54,207 bases of DNA from Paenibacillus algorifonticola. Its GTDB lineage: Bacteria; Bacillota; Bacilli; Paenibacillales; Paenibacillaceae. Positions 33,077 to 41,104 of the stretch are shown here, one piece after another. The stretch lies in NCBI RefSeq assembly GCF_000971975.1, contig NZ_LAQO01000051.1:1-54207 (forward strand). The letters are read 5' to 3'. Made by a program: the position numbers and the translations under genes. Below the pieces are notes generated by a model. That model did not search any database. It had not been told where the DNA came from and saw nothing but the letters and a program-made list of their open reading frames with translations. Numbering within the stretch: the first letter of the stretch is position 1; each line of letters opens with the position of its first letter.

Positions 33077-34477
33077 TCAGCCCTTCTTGCTTTGTTCCTT
33101 CTTCGCTTTCGCACGGGAACGAATCTTCTCGGCGTAGCCGTCCTTATTCTCTTGACGCGCACGCCCAATTGCCAAATCGCCTGCTGGCACATCCTTTGTA
33201 ATCGTGGAGCCTGCAACGACATAAGCGCCGTCGCCAACCTTTACAGGAGCAATCAAATTGACGTTGCTGCCAACGAACGCACCATCGCCGATTTCCGTCA
33301 GCGACTTATTGAAGCCGTCGTAATTGACCGTAATCGCACCGCAGCCGATATTCACGTCTTTACCGACTACTGCATCGCCTACATAGCTCAAATGCGACAC
33401 CTTGCTGCCGTCGCCAAGCGTAGCATTTTTCAGCTCGACAAAATCGCCGATTTTGCAGTCTTCGCCCAGCTTGGAGCCGGGACGCAAATTCGCGTATGGT
33501 CCAACCGCGCTTTTATGGCCGATCTCGGATTCCGCGACAACTGAATATTTTACGCTGACGCCGTCTCCGATGACCGAATCTTGAATTTCTGCATTTGGCC
33601 CAATGATGCAATCCTCACCAATGACCGTGGAGCCGCGCAGCACTGTGCCTGGATAAATCACGGTGTCGGCACCGATTTGCACATCTGCTTCTATATAAGT
33701 CGATGCTGTATCAATAATCGTAACGCCTTCAATTAAATGCTTGCGGTTTATGCGCGCACGCATCAAGCCTTCCGCCTCGGCAAGCGCCACGCGGTCATTA
33801 ATGCCGATCGCTTCCGCCGTATCTTCTGTGCAATAGCCTTGAACGGACTCGCCCGCCTGACGGAAAATGCCAATGACATCGGTCAAATAAAATTCGCCCT
33901 GCGCATTATTGCTTGTTACCTTGGCAAGCGCCTTGAACAGCTTGCGGTTATCGAACACATACGTACCCGTATTGATTTCCTTCGTCGCTGCTTCCTCTGG
34001 CGTGCAGTCCTTCTGCTCGACGATTCTCTCTACCTCGCCGCTCTCGCCGCGAATAATCCGGCCGTAGCCTGTCGGATCAGCGAAAGAAGCCGTCAGCACC
34101 GTTGCTGCCGCTCCGCTCGACTGCTGCAAAGCCAGCATCGCCTGAATCGTCTCTGCACGTACAAGCGGCGTATCTCCGCAAATCACGATCGTTTTGCCGT
34201 CTTCCGCACCAATCAGCGCTTCGGCTTGGCGTACCGCATGGCCCGTACCGAGCTGCTGCTCCTGGAGCACATATTCCGCCTGCTCGCCCAAATAAGCTTT
34301 AACTGTCTCCGCGCCATGGCCGACGATTACAACCGTCCGCTCGCTAGCCGCCTGTTTCACCGTGTCCAGCACATGGCCTACCATAGGCTTGCCACATACG
34401 TGGTGGAGCACTTTATATCGTTTGGATTTCATCCGCTTGCCTTGACCTGCTGCAAGCACAATCGCCATTACTTTCAA
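33077..34477 (-). CDS. glmU: Bifunctional GlmU (UDP-GlcNAc synthesis)
   Basis: Acetylates glucosamine-1-phosphate and couples it to UTP to give UDP-GlcNAc for wall and lipid precursors. 466 residues. The N-terminal uridyltransferase has LAAGQGKRMKS and GDTPL; the C-terminal half (from ~250) is a left-handed beta-helix of hexapeptide repeats with the acetyltransferase residues around FVELKNATLGDGSKVSHLSYVGD. The TTG start at 34477 is 8 bases after GGAGG; the ATG three codons later is less well placed. It lies downstream of spoVG as in Bacillus, but a repeat copy is inserted before it. Confidence 0.95.
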   Translation of the reverse strand: MKVMAIVLAAGQGKRMKSKRYKVLHHVCGKPMVGHVLDTVKQAASERTVVIVGHGAETVKAYLGEQAEYVLQEQQLGTGHAVRQAEALIGAEDGKTIVICGDTPLVRAETIQAMLALQQSSGAAATVLTASFADPTGYGRIIRGESGEVERIVEQKDCTPEEAATKEINTGTYVFDNRKLFKALAKVTSNNAQGEFYLTDVIGIFRQAGESVQGYCTEDTAEAIGINDRVALAEAEGLMRARINRKHLIEGVTIIDTASTYIEADVQIGADTVIYPGTVLRGSTVIGEDCIIGPNAEIQDSVIGDGVSVKYSVVAESEIGHKSAVGPYANLRPGSKLGEDCKIGDFVELKNATLGDGSKVSHLSYVGDAVVGKDVNIGCGAITVNYDGFNKSLTEIGDGAFVGSNVNLIAPVKVGDGAYVVAGSTITKDVPAGDLAIGRARQENKDGYAEKIRSRAKAKKEQSKKG

Positions 34478-34525
34478 TTGCTATTCCTCCCAAGTTAAAA
34501 GTCTAGTGAGCACAAGCGTCTTCTC

Positions 34526-34630
34526 AAGGTGAAACGGCTGTCGCCGTCCTTTGGTGGCGCAGCGTGTTTCAGTCCGAGAAATATAAGCCCATTTATAAGT
34601 CTAAACCTTATAAAATCTTATATTTTACAT
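34526..34630. repeat. Two-hairpin interspersed repeat, copy C
   Basis: Hairpin 1 opens with TGAAACG (34530-34536), inner TCGCC/GGTGGC, closing TGTTTCA (34565-34571). Hairpin 2: GAAATATAAG (34578-34587) with CTTATATTT (34617-34625) and inner TTATAAG/CTTATAA. It sits in the spoVG-glmU gap; the remaining ~100 bases to the spoVG terminator hold nothing recognisable. Confidence 0.85.
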
Positions 34631-34732
34631 GAAAACCGCTTTTCTCTACTAAGCTCTGAATCTTTGTTGTCCTATTATTTTATACGGTCTGCCGCATCCA
34701 TCTATCTACAAGAATATATCCCATCTTGGGCA

Positions 34733-34767
34733 AAAAGAAAAGGGAGCCCCCTTGGCCCCCTTCTCCC
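34733..34767 (-). terminator. Terminator after spoVG
   Basis: GGGAG (34742-34746) / CTCCC (34763-34767) around a G/C-rich loop, followed on the minus strand by TTTTCTTTTT. It probably limits read-through from spoVG into glmU. Confidence 0.6.
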
Positions 34768-34808
34768 CTCATGCAACTGATACTCTTTGCCCTCTAACGA
34801 AGCTGCTA

Positions 34809-35096
34809 TTAAGCACCCTCTTCAATGGCCACTTCTTCTTCTGTTGCAGCGCGCTCGTACTCAGCGAGTACGGCAGCTTGAATTTTCTCCCGAGTGGTCG
34901 AAGAAATCGGATGAGCGATATCTCGGAATTCTCCATCGGGGGTACGCTTGCTCGGCATTGCAACAAACATTCCATTGTTCCCGTCGATTACACGGATATC
35001 GTGAACGACGAATTCGTTGTCAATCGTGATGGAAGCAATAGCCTTCATGCGACCTTCCGAATTGACACGGCGGAGTCTTACATCAGTAATTTGCAC
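34809..35096 (-). CDS. spoVG: RNA-binding regulator SpoVG
   Basis: A 95-residue protein essentially identical in layout to SpoVG (MQITDVRLRRVNSEGRMKAIASITID, FVAMPSKRTPDGEFRDIAHPI), a small nucleic-acid-binding regulator involved in sporulation and cell division. The start is GTG preceded by AGGTGGTG, the same arrangement as in Bacillus. Transcription is from a sigma-H-type promoter at 35137-35161. Confidence 0.96.
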   Translation of the reverse strand: MQITDVRLRRVNSEGRMKAIASITIDNEFVVHDIRVIDGNNGMFVAMPSKRTPDGEFRDIAHPISSTTREKIQAAVLAEYERAATEEEVAIEEGA

Positions 35097-35136
35097 TTGT
35101 GTTCACCACCTTTGCCTATCTGGGACTTGGTGTAAT

Positions 35137-35161
35137 ATTCCACATTTTTGTGCCAATTCCT
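35137..35161 (-). promoter_or_regulatory. Sigma-H promoter of spoVG
   Basis: On the minus strand AGGAATT, 11 bases, GTGGAAT: matches the sigma-H consensus (RnAGGAwWW / RnnGAAT). It is close to the known Bacillus spoVG promoter in sequence and spacing, including the ACAC after the -10. Confidence 0.8.
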
Positions 35162-35225
35162 TCTCCTATTTTGGAAAAAACATGCATATTTTTAAAAAAA
35201 TTTTCTATTTGAATTTTATCTGACG

Positions 35226-35627
35226 CTATTCGACAGGAATCGCTGCAATCAATTCAATTTCGACAAGCACATCCTTCGGAAGCCTTGCCACCTCTACTGC
35301 CGAACGTGCTGGTTTGTGGTCGCCAAAGTAAGAAGCATACACTTCATTCATCGCCACGAATTGGTTCATGTCCTTCATAAATACGGTTGCCTTCACTACA
35401 TTTTGCAGTGTTGCTCCCGCTTCGGCAAGCACAGCTTCCAGGTTGCGAAATACTTGGTGCGCCTGCACCGTAATATCGCCCGTCACAAGCTCGCCAGCTG
35501 CATTAAGTGGAATTTGTCCCGATGTAAAAAGAAGTCCTCCAAGCTGAATCGCTTGCGAATAAGGTCCGATAGCAGCAGGCGCCTTATCCGTTGCAATAAC
35601 CTTCGGTTCTAAATGCTGTGACATCAT
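35226..35627 (-). CDS. ridA: RidA-family enamine/imine deaminase
   Basis: A 133-residue protein of the YjgF/YER057c/UK114 family (YabJ in Bacillus). It hydrolyses reactive 2-aminoacrylate-type imines to keto acids and ammonia. Conserved residues: IGPYSQAI, SGQIPLN, NLEAVLAEAG, FMKDMNQFVAMNEVY, and the Arg of KPARSAVEVARLPKDVLVEIE. It lies between purR and spoVG as in Bacillus, 30 bases after purR, so probably co-transcribed with it. Confidence 0.95.
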   Translation of the reverse strand: MMSQHLEPKVIATDKAPAAIGPYSQAIQLGGLLFTSGQIPLNAAGELVTGDITVQAHQVFRNLEAVLAEAGATLQNVVKATVFMKDMNQFVAMNEVYASYFGDHKPARSAVEVARLPKDVLVEIELIAAIPVE

Positions 35628-35657
35628 TTAACCCAACCCTTCTTTTAGTTATAATCG

Positions 35658-36488
35658 TTATTCTGTGCGAAAATAATTGCCTGGAATGACCGTCGTCTGC
35701 TTGGTCTTCAAATCTACGGCCGTTAGCTTGGCTAACGACACATAATCTTCAAGCAGTCGTTCTTCCAGTTCCACCTCGCCCGATTCTACAAAGACGCCAA
35801 CGCCAGCAACAGTCGCTTTGAATTCAAAGAGCAGGTCCATCATCCCTTGAATGGTGCCGCCTGCTTTCATGAAGTCATCAATAATAAGCACGCGTGACTG
35901 CTCCTTAAGTGCGCGCCTAGCAAGCGACATCGTTTGAATGCGTTTATTCGAGCCAGAGACGTAATTGATGCTAACTGCAGAGCCTTCTGTCACCTTATTG
36001 TCACGGCGTACGATAACGACCGGCAAATTCAGGCAAGCAGCCGTTGCATAAGCAAGCGGAATGCCCTTCGTCTCTACCGTCATAATGACATCAATCTTCC
36101 TCGCGGCAAAAGCGGTCGCAAACATGCGGCCGATATCGGCCAGCAGCTCAGGCTGGCCGAGCATATCCGTCATATACAAATAACCGCCAGGGAGCACCCG
36201 TTCAGGCTGCTCCAGCTGACGGCAAATATTATTCATAATGTCGAGCGCATCCGAGGCATGCATCTTCGGTGCGAACTTTACGCCGCCTGCGGCGCCCGCA
36301 AGGGTGTTCAGCTCGCCAATGCCCTCTTCCTCAAATACTTCTTTAATGATCGCCAGATCCTCGCTAATCGATGATTTGGCTGACTGATAGCGGTCCGCAA
36401 AAGCTGTTAGCGAGATTAACGTATGTGGGCGACTTAGCAGGTATTGCGTCATCTCTACCAGTCTTGCGCTGCGTTTTAACTTTTTCAA
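35658..36488 (-). CDS. purR: Purine operon repressor PurR
   Basis: A 276-residue repressor: N-terminal winged helix (RSARLVEMTQYLLSRPHTLI) and a phosphoribosyltransferase-like domain with the PRPP motif RVLIIDDFMKAGGT near 200-213. PRPP binding relieves repression of purine genes. The start is TTG, 6 bases after GGGGGAG. A dyad with PurBox-like ends covers its promoter, pointing to autoregulation. It is followed by ridA. Confidence 0.95.
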   Translation of the reverse strand: MKKLKRSARLVEMTQYLLSRPHTLISLTAFADRYQSAKSSISEDLAIIKEVFEEEGIGELNTLAGAAGGVKFAPKMHASDALDIMNNICRQLEQPERVLPGGYLYMTDMLGQPELLADIGRMFATAFAARKIDVIMTVETKGIPLAYATAACLNLPVVIVRRDNKVTEGSAVSINYVSGSNKRIQTMSLARRALKEQSRVLIIDDFMKAGGTIQGMMDLLFEFKATVAGVGVFVESGEVELEERLLEDYVSLAKLTAVDLKTKQTTVIPGNYFRTE

Positions 36489-36506
36489 GGAATTCTCCCC
36501 CTGCTA

Positions 36507-36551
36507 AAATCCGAATATTATAATGTTAATATAACATTTTTATACGGATTT
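36507..36551 (-). promoter_or_regulatory. purR promoter with PurBox-like dyad
   Basis: Plus-strand AAATCCGAATATT (36507-36519) fits the PurBox at 12 of 13 positions; the inverted partner (36539-36551) fits at 10 of 13. Inside lies AATGTT/AACATT (36522-36538). A leftward TTGATT-18-TATATT promoter is overlapped. Predicted PurR autoregulation, as in Bacillus. Confidence 0.55.
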
Positions 36552-36571
36552 AATCAAGGAAAACGTCACTT

Positions 36572-37426
36572 TTATGTTAGCATTCTTACCACGTAAACTT
36601 CCTTGCAAAAGCCGCGCAGCCCATTATAAATGCGCGGAAGCTTGCCTTCTTTCGAAACTAGCCCAAATACCGTCGGCCCACTGCCTGACATTAGCACGCC
36701 ATCAGCTCCCAGACGAATCATGCTCTCCTTGAGCTGACGCACCTCCGGGTACAGATCCAGCGTTACCGATTCCAGCACATTGCCAAGTCCCCCGCACACA
36801 TCGGCGAAGGAGCCGCGCTGAATAGCTGACACCATGTCAGCAGCAGATGGATGCTGGTCAATGCCCGCTACCCGAAACTTGCCGTACACATCTGCGGTGG
36901 AAACATTGATTGGCGGCTTCGCAAGGACGACCCAGCATTGCGGCGGACTTTCGATCGGCTCCAGACGCTCGCCGCGCCCGGTAGCGATGGCAGTCCCGCC
37001 CGTTACGCAGAACGGGACATCGGAGCCCAGCTCCGCTCCAAGCGTGCACAGCTCCTCCTCAGGAATGTTCAGCTGCCACAGCCTGTTCAGTCCTCTAAGG
37101 GCCGCTGCCGCGTCGCTGCTGCCGCCGGCAAGGCCGGCGGCAACCGGAATCTTTTTGTCCAAATGAATATATACACCTTTGCGCACATCATAGCGGTCTT
37201 TAATAAGCCGCGCAGCCTGAAATGCCAGGTTTTTCTCATCTAAAGGTATGTAGCCGGCCTGGCTCGATATAATAATCGTATCGCGCGGTAGCTCCTGCAT
37301 TTCGAGGCGGTCTGCAAGGTCTACCATCGTCATGATCATCTCGACCTCGTGGAAGCCGTCCTCACGCTTGCGAAGCACATCGAGCAATAAATTGATTTTA
37401 GCCGGAGCTTTTTCATAAATTTTCAT
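36572..37426 (-). CDS. ispE: CDP-ME kinase IspE (isoprenoid pathway)
   Basis: Phosphorylates 4-diphosphocytidyl-methylerythritol in the MEP pathway. 284 residues, GHMP kinase: N-terminal KAPAKINLLLDV, ATP loop PVAAGLAGGSSDAAAALRG and C-terminal LMSGSGPTVFGL. I took the ATG at 37426 (MKIYEKAPAK), with GGGAGAG upstream; a start at 37462 would add 12 residues not found in the family. It lies between purR and sspF as in Bacillus. Confidence 0.95.
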   Translation of the reverse strand: MKIYEKAPAKINLLLDVLRKREDGFHEVEMIMTMVDLADRLEMQELPRDTIIISSQAGYIPLDEKNLAFQAARLIKDRYDVRKGVYIHLDKKIPVAAGLAGGSSDAAAALRGLNRLWQLNIPEEELCTLGAELGSDVPFCVTGGTAIATGRGERLEPIESPPQCWVVLAKPPINVSTADVYGKFRVAGIDQHPSAADMVSAIQRGSFADVCGGLGNVLESVTLDLYPEVRQLKESMIRLGADGVLMSGSGPTVFGLVSKEGKLPRIYNGLRGFCKEVYVVRMLT

Positions 37427-37570
37427 CCTAAGCTCTCCCGTTCCTATCATTAACTTATCCAATATTATAGCAAACGGGCAGAAGAAAAGCTAAGAGTCCT
37501 GCCGCTTATGTAATGAGCGGCGACTCTTAGCCGATTATTGCCGTTGTTGCCTTGCATCCCAGGTACCCAG

Positions 37571-37759
37571 TTAAGGCCGATTGACTCCATTCGCTGCGGC
37601 TTGCTCCGCCATCTGGATCGCCCGCTTGACCATGTTGCCAGCGTCTTTGGCGCGAATGCCGCCCCAGCCTTCTTTTTGCACCGTATCATAAAAACCTAGA
37701 TCCTTCGCCAGCTCATACTTCAACTGCTCGGACATTATACTGCGTCTTCTGCGGCTCAT
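37571..37759 (-). CDS. sspF: Alpha/beta-type small acid-soluble spore protein SspF
   Basis: A 62-residue SASP-like DNA-binding spore protein (SEQLKYELAKDLGFYDTVQKEGWGGIRAKDAGNMVKRAI), with the family EGWGGI block. It protects spore DNA. The N-terminal MSRRRRSI is basic. GGGAGG is upstream. A sigma-G promoter at 37801-37829 fits forespore expression, and the position between veg and ispE matches Bacillus sspF. Confidence 0.93.
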   Translation of the reverse strand: MSRRRRSIMSEQLKYELAKDLGFYDTVQKEGWGGIRAKDAGNMVKRAIQMAEQAAANGVNRP

Positions 37760-37800
37760 GCGTGAGGTCCTCCCTTGCTGCTGAATTGGTTATGCCCCCT

Positions 37801-37829
37801 TAGTATGCGACAACCCAGCGACCCTATAC
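37801..37829 (-). promoter_or_regulatory. Sigma-G promoter of sspF
   Basis: GTATA, 17 bases, CATACTA on the minus strand, matching the sigma-G consensus (GHATR / CATNNTA). It lies about 40 bases before the ATG. Confidence 0.7.
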
Positions 37830-37871
37830 GCTTGAAGCTCAAACGACTGCTTCCAGCCTGAAAATGAAAAA

Positions 37872-37900
37872 AAACGCGAAGAACAGTCGTCTCCGCGTTT
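37872..37900 (-). terminator. Terminator after veg
   Basis: AAACGCG/CGCGTTT with an inner GAC/GTC pairing and a run of eight T on the minus strand, about 35 bases after the veg stop. Confidence 0.75.
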
Positions 37901-37932
37901 AATATAGCCTGTCGGCATCTATACATCTGATG

Positions 37933-38202
37933 TTATGTCTGGGTAATTCGGATTTGACCTTCATCATTGCATACGGTCACTTCCACCGACTCCGTCAGTA
38001 TATCCGCATAACTGTAGGAAACACGCTTGAATGACTGCGATTCCTGATCCAGTTTAACAATGAAAACAGAAGGGTAGGTTTCTTCCAACACACCGGTGCG
38101 CTCAACGGTCTTACGACGACCGCCATTTGCTCGCAGACGAATCTTGGAGCCCACATGAGCTTCCAAATTGCGTTTTATATCCAGTAGGGCATTTTTTGCC
38201 AT
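37933..38202 (-). CDS. veg: Veg protein (biofilm-matrix stimulator)
   Basis: An 89-residue Veg homologue (ALLDIKRNLEAHVGSKIRLRANGGRRKTVERTGVLEETYP). In Bacillus it is highly transcribed and stimulates matrix genes by countering SinR. It has a beta-barrel-like fold of unknown chemistry. AGAGGTGG precedes the ATG. It is driven by a perfect sigma-A promoter and followed by a terminator, so it is a single-gene unit. Confidence 0.95.
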   Translation of the reverse strand: MAKNALLDIKRNLEAHVGSKIRLRANGGRRKTVERTGVLEETYPSVFIVKLDQESQSFKRVSYSYADILTESVEVTVCNDEGQIRITQT

Positions 38203-38229
38203 TGTCCACTACCACCTCTTTCCTTGTCC

Positions 38230-38258
38230 ATTATAACAAAATGGAGAGGGGTTGTCAA
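38230..38258 (-). promoter_or_regulatory. Strong sigma-A promoter of veg
   Basis: TTGACA (38253-38258) and TATAAT (38230-38235) with 17 bases between: both hexamers and the spacing are perfect consensus, as for the famously strong Bacillus veg promoter. Confidence 0.88.
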
Positions 38259-38364
38259 ACAAAGCAAAATATTATATCAGTCAACTTATTTAATTGTCAA
38301 CGGTGTTTTCATCCATTTTTATCATTCCATGAATAATTTATCGAAAAATTATAAAATCAATGCA

Positions 38365-38399
38365 GCCGAGAACTGTTGCGAGTCTCAACTGCACTCGGC
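38365..38399 (-). terminator. Hairpin after yabG
   Basis: GCCGAG/CTCGGC with an inner TGTTG/CAACT pairing, just after the yabG stop. The T-run on the minus side is poor, so it is a weak terminator. Confidence 0.4.
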
Positions 38400-38405
38400 C
38401 GTTTG

Positions 38406-39296
38406 TTAGGAAATGCTTTGCAAAGATGACTCGGCTGCCGTAATTTTAGGTTTAGGCAAACCAATGCGGTACCTTCCCAGCGTCTCAATGCCGCCTACGC
38501 CATCAATGCCGCTAATGGTACCATGAATGACATCTGCCAGATTAATGGTATCGCGTATGGACGTATAGCTTGCTTTAATCGCAATGTATACCGGGTCTAA
38601 CGCGTGAATTAAAATTCTCCCGGGCGAGCTTGCGAAATTCGAACCGGCTTGCAGCAGCGCCTCAAAATGCGACTGGCACGCTCCGGCAATGACGACCAGG
38701 CCGTCGCGGCTCTTCTCATACTCCCGTGCCACACCGACCGCGTTAACGAAGCTTTGCGAGTTTTTATAGCTGCTCAGGCTGAACAGATCTGCTTCCAGCC
38801 GTGTTTTCAGCACACCATCATGACCAGTAATGACTACAATGTCCGGCTTCACTTGAGGCAGCAGCCGGTAAAGCAAATCAGCCATCTGTGATTCATGCGC
38901 ATGTACGCCATGCGCCGGTACGTTCATCGTCTGGTACAGCTGCATGCTTTTACGCAAATAATTGCCGTCACCGTCCAAATGCAGCACTTTGCCGGGCACC
39001 TCGAAGAAAGGCTGGCTTTGTGGCATCGCATGCCGAATATCCGCCTTAACCTGAACGGCCATTTGCTCATGCTGCTGACGTATGCGGCTGAGCGAATCGT
39101 TTACCTTCACTCGAACCAACTGCGTAGCTTTTTCTTTCTTCGGATCGCGAACAACCGATAAATCAGGAATCGGTGCATCCGCAAGCAATCGGTAATCCGT
39201 GCCTTTCAACAGGGCATGATGCGTTCGAACAGCTTCTACGCGGAATAGCACGTCACCGCCATACGATTTGCGGACGACCAGCTCCCCTTGCTCCAT
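38406..39296 (-). CDS. yabG: Sporulation-specific protease YabG
   Basis: A 296-residue protease that trims spore coat proteins such as SafA. Family blocks are visible: GELVVRKSYGGDVLFRV, VLHLDGDGNYL, IVVITGHDGVL, YKNSQSFVNAVGVAREYEKS and AGACQSHFEALL with the conserved Cys and His. Length agrees with the family. AGAGGTG precedes the ATG. A sigma-K-like promoter lies immediately upstream, as expected for late mother-cell expression. Confidence 0.95.
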   Translation of the reverse strand: MEQGELVVRKSYGGDVLFRVEAVRTHHALLKGTDYRLLADAPIPDLSVVRDPKKEKATQLVRVKVNDSLSRIRQQHEQMAVQVKADIRHAMPQSQPFFEVPGKVLHLDGDGNYLRKSMQLYQTMNVPAHGVHAHESQMADLLYRLLPQVKPDIVVITGHDGVLKTRLEADLFSLSSYKNSQSFVNAVGVAREYEKSRDGLVVIAGACQSHFEALLQAGSNFASSPGRILIHALDPVYIAIKASYTSIRDTINLADVIHGTISGIDGVGGIETLGRYRIGLPKPKITAAESSLQSIS

Positions 39297-39316
39297 AGGT
39301 AAATCACCTCTTCGTC

Positions 39317-39344
39317 TATCCTATGGGCATAAGGCGCGTAATGT
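39317..39344 (-). promoter_or_regulatory. Possible sigma-K promoter of yabG
   Basis: CATAGGATA (39317-39325, minus strand) fits the sigma-K -10 CATANNNTA, with AC 17 bases upstream. It would give a very short leader, which is the main doubt. Confidence 0.45.
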
Positions 39345-39357
39345 GCGGAAAAATCAA

Positions 39358-39393
39358 ATGGGCGCCCCGAGGCAAATGCCCGGCGGCGCCCAT
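39358..39393 (-). terminator. Terminator after ksgA
   Basis: GGGCGCC / GGCGCCC outer arms with an inner CCGGGCA/TGCCTCGG pairing, 7 bases past the ksgA stop and followed by ATTTGATTTTT on the minus strand. Confidence 0.7.
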
Positions 39394-39399
39394 CCTTAT

Positions 39400-40314
39400 T
39401 TAGCCTCTCCAGCCCACTTCCAGAAATGCGCGGCTGATCTTGGCGAATTCCTCCAGCGACAGCGTTTCACCCCGACGTGCAGGATCGATCTCCAGCCCTT
39501 GCAGCAGCGTTGTCAGTGCCTCCCGCTGTTCTTTGCCCACAAGCGCCGTCAAATTGTTGTAGAGCGTCTTGCGGCGCTGTGCGAAGCTGGCCTGCACGAC
39601 GCGGAAGAAATGCGCCTCATCGGGCACATCAACAGCCGGCTTGTCCCGCAGCGCAAGCTTAATAACCGCCGAGTCTACGTTCGGCTGTGGAATGAACACC
39701 GTATGCGGAACGGTGCAGACGAGCTTGGGCTCGCAATAATATTGCACGGCCACGCTCAAGCTGCCGTATTCCTTGCCACCCGGCTTCGCTGCCATCCGCT
39801 GCGCGACTTCCTTCTGGATCATGACGACGATATTTTCCAGCGGCAGGCGCTCCTCCAGCAGCTTCATCAAAATTGGGGTCGTTACATAATAAGGCAGGTT
39901 CGCCACGACGCTAACGCCCGTTACGCCGCTGAAACGCTCTTCGAACAGCTGCTTCAGGTCAAGCTTGAGCACATCACCGTGCACGATGCCCACATTGCCC
40001 TCGCCTTCAAAAATATCATGCAAAATCGGAATGAGCCGATTGTCGATTTCAACAGCGGTTACCGTTCCCGCAACTGCTGCAAGGCGCTGCGTCAACGCCC
40101 CGATACCAGGGCCGATCTCAAGCGCCCCTTTCGTCTCGTCAAGCCCAGCTGCACTGACAATATTGTTTAAAATATTTTGGTCAATGAGAAAGTTTTGTCC
40201 CAAGCTCTTCTTAAAGGAGAACCCGTACTTCGCAATAATTTCCTTCGTCCGTTTAGGCGTGGCCACCTCTGCGGTCTTAACCGCGCTTTTATTCAAGCTT
40301 TGTTGCTCCGTCAT
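39400..40314 (-). CDS. ksgA: 16S rRNA dimethyladenosine transferase RsmA
   Basis: Dimethylates A1518 and A1519 of 16S rRNA. 304 residues. SAM-binding ALEIGPGIGALTQ and the catalytic NLPYY (VVANLPYYVTTPIL) are present; the start KKSLGQNFLID is typical. AGGGGTG is upstream of the ATG. It begins 9 bases after rnmV, so the two form an operon as in Bacillus, and a strong terminator follows. Confidence 0.96.
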   Translation of the reverse strand: MTEQQSLNKSAVKTAEVATPKRTKEIIAKYGFSFKKSLGQNFLIDQNILNNIVSAAGLDETKGALEIGPGIGALTQRLAAVAGTVTAVEIDNRLIPILHDIFEGEGNVGIVHGDVLKLDLKQLFEERFSGVTGVSVVANLPYYVTTPILMKLLEERLPLENIVVMIQKEVAQRMAAKPGGKEYGSLSVAVQYYCEPKLVCTVPHTVFIPQPNVDSAVIKLALRDKPAVDVPDEAHFFRVVQASFAQRRKTLYNNLTALVGKEQREALTTLLQGLEIDPARRGETLSLEEFAKISRAFLEVGWRG

Positions 40315-40323
40315 ACGCCCTCG

Positions 40324-40872
40324 TCACCCCTGTTCCTGTTGTTCCATGGCTTGCAGCGCCTTCTCGAACTCCTCGCGCGTAATGCAGAAGCTCGTACAGC
40401 GCTTGTAGAACTGCTTCCCGTTTGCGTAGCCGATGCCCAGCAGCTTGCCCATAATCAGCCGCCGCTTCGCCGCCTCCTCATGCACGATTAAGCCAGCCGC
40501 CATCAAATCGTCCCATGTAATGGCCCCGACGCTTTCAGCCGTTTCTGTACGCAGCTCCGATAGCGCCTGCCTGATTGCGTCAGGAGCTGCATTCTCAATG
40601 CCGATATCCCCTTTATAGGAGGCCAGCTCCTGCGGTAAAAAAGCATGCTTGCAGCCCGGCACACGCTGAGCGACGATTTTGCGAATACGCTCTCCTGCAT
40701 GGTCCGGATCTGTGAATATAATAACGCCACGGCGCTCCTGTGCCAGCGCAATGCGCCGCAGCACATCCTCGCCAATGGCCGACCCATTCGTCTCAATCGT
40801 ATCGGCTTCAACGGCCCGCTTAATCGCTACCGTATCCTCTTTGCCTTCTACTACAATCATTTCCTTAATCAC
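40324..40872 (-). CDS. rnmV: Ribonuclease M5 (5S rRNA maturation)
   Basis: Cleaves 5S rRNA precursor. 182 residues: Toprim domain with the acidic Glu of IVVEGKEDT and the DPDHAGE motif, then a C-terminal rRNA-binding part. I chose the GTG at 40872 because MIKEMIVVEG aligns with the usual family start and AAAGGA lies 9 bases upstream; an in-frame start at 40890 would add six residues. Its 5S substrate gene is at the right edge of this window. Confidence 0.94.
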   Translation of the reverse strand: MIKEMIVVEGKEDTVAIKRAVEADTIETNGSAIGEDVLRRIALAQERRGVIIFTDPDHAGERIRKIVAQRVPGCKHAFLPQELASYKGDIGIENAAPDAIRQALSELRTETAESVGAITWDDLMAAGLIVHEEAAKRRLIMGKLLGIGYANGKQFYKRCTSFCITREEFEKALQAMEQQEQG

Positions 40873-41012
40873 ATCGAACAATCCTTTCACAAAGGCAAAC
40901 TTATCTTCGCTATTCGTTCAAAAAAATGGGCGATTGCTGCAACAACAACCCGCTCATTCGCGTCTGTTTTATTATACCCCCAATTGGCCATTCAAGCGAA
41001 TCTGACGCAAAC

Positions 41013-41036
41013 AAAAAGAAGAGGCAAGGCCTCTTC
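41013..41036 (-). terminator. Terminator after yabE
   Basis: GAAGAGGC/GCCTCTTC with a 3-base loop and TTTTT on the minus strand, about 70 bases past the stop. Confidence 0.7.
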
Positions 41037-41104
41037 CGCATCCTGTCATATTTAGCTTATGATTGCGATAAACTAGAGCACAATCCATAAAGAACTGATA
41101 CTAA

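Noticed and set aside
34529..34780. Plus-strand ORF starting MKRLSPSFGG
   Set aside because: It is a reading of repeat copy C. Similar peptides arise from copies A and E, so it is repeat-derived and not a gene.
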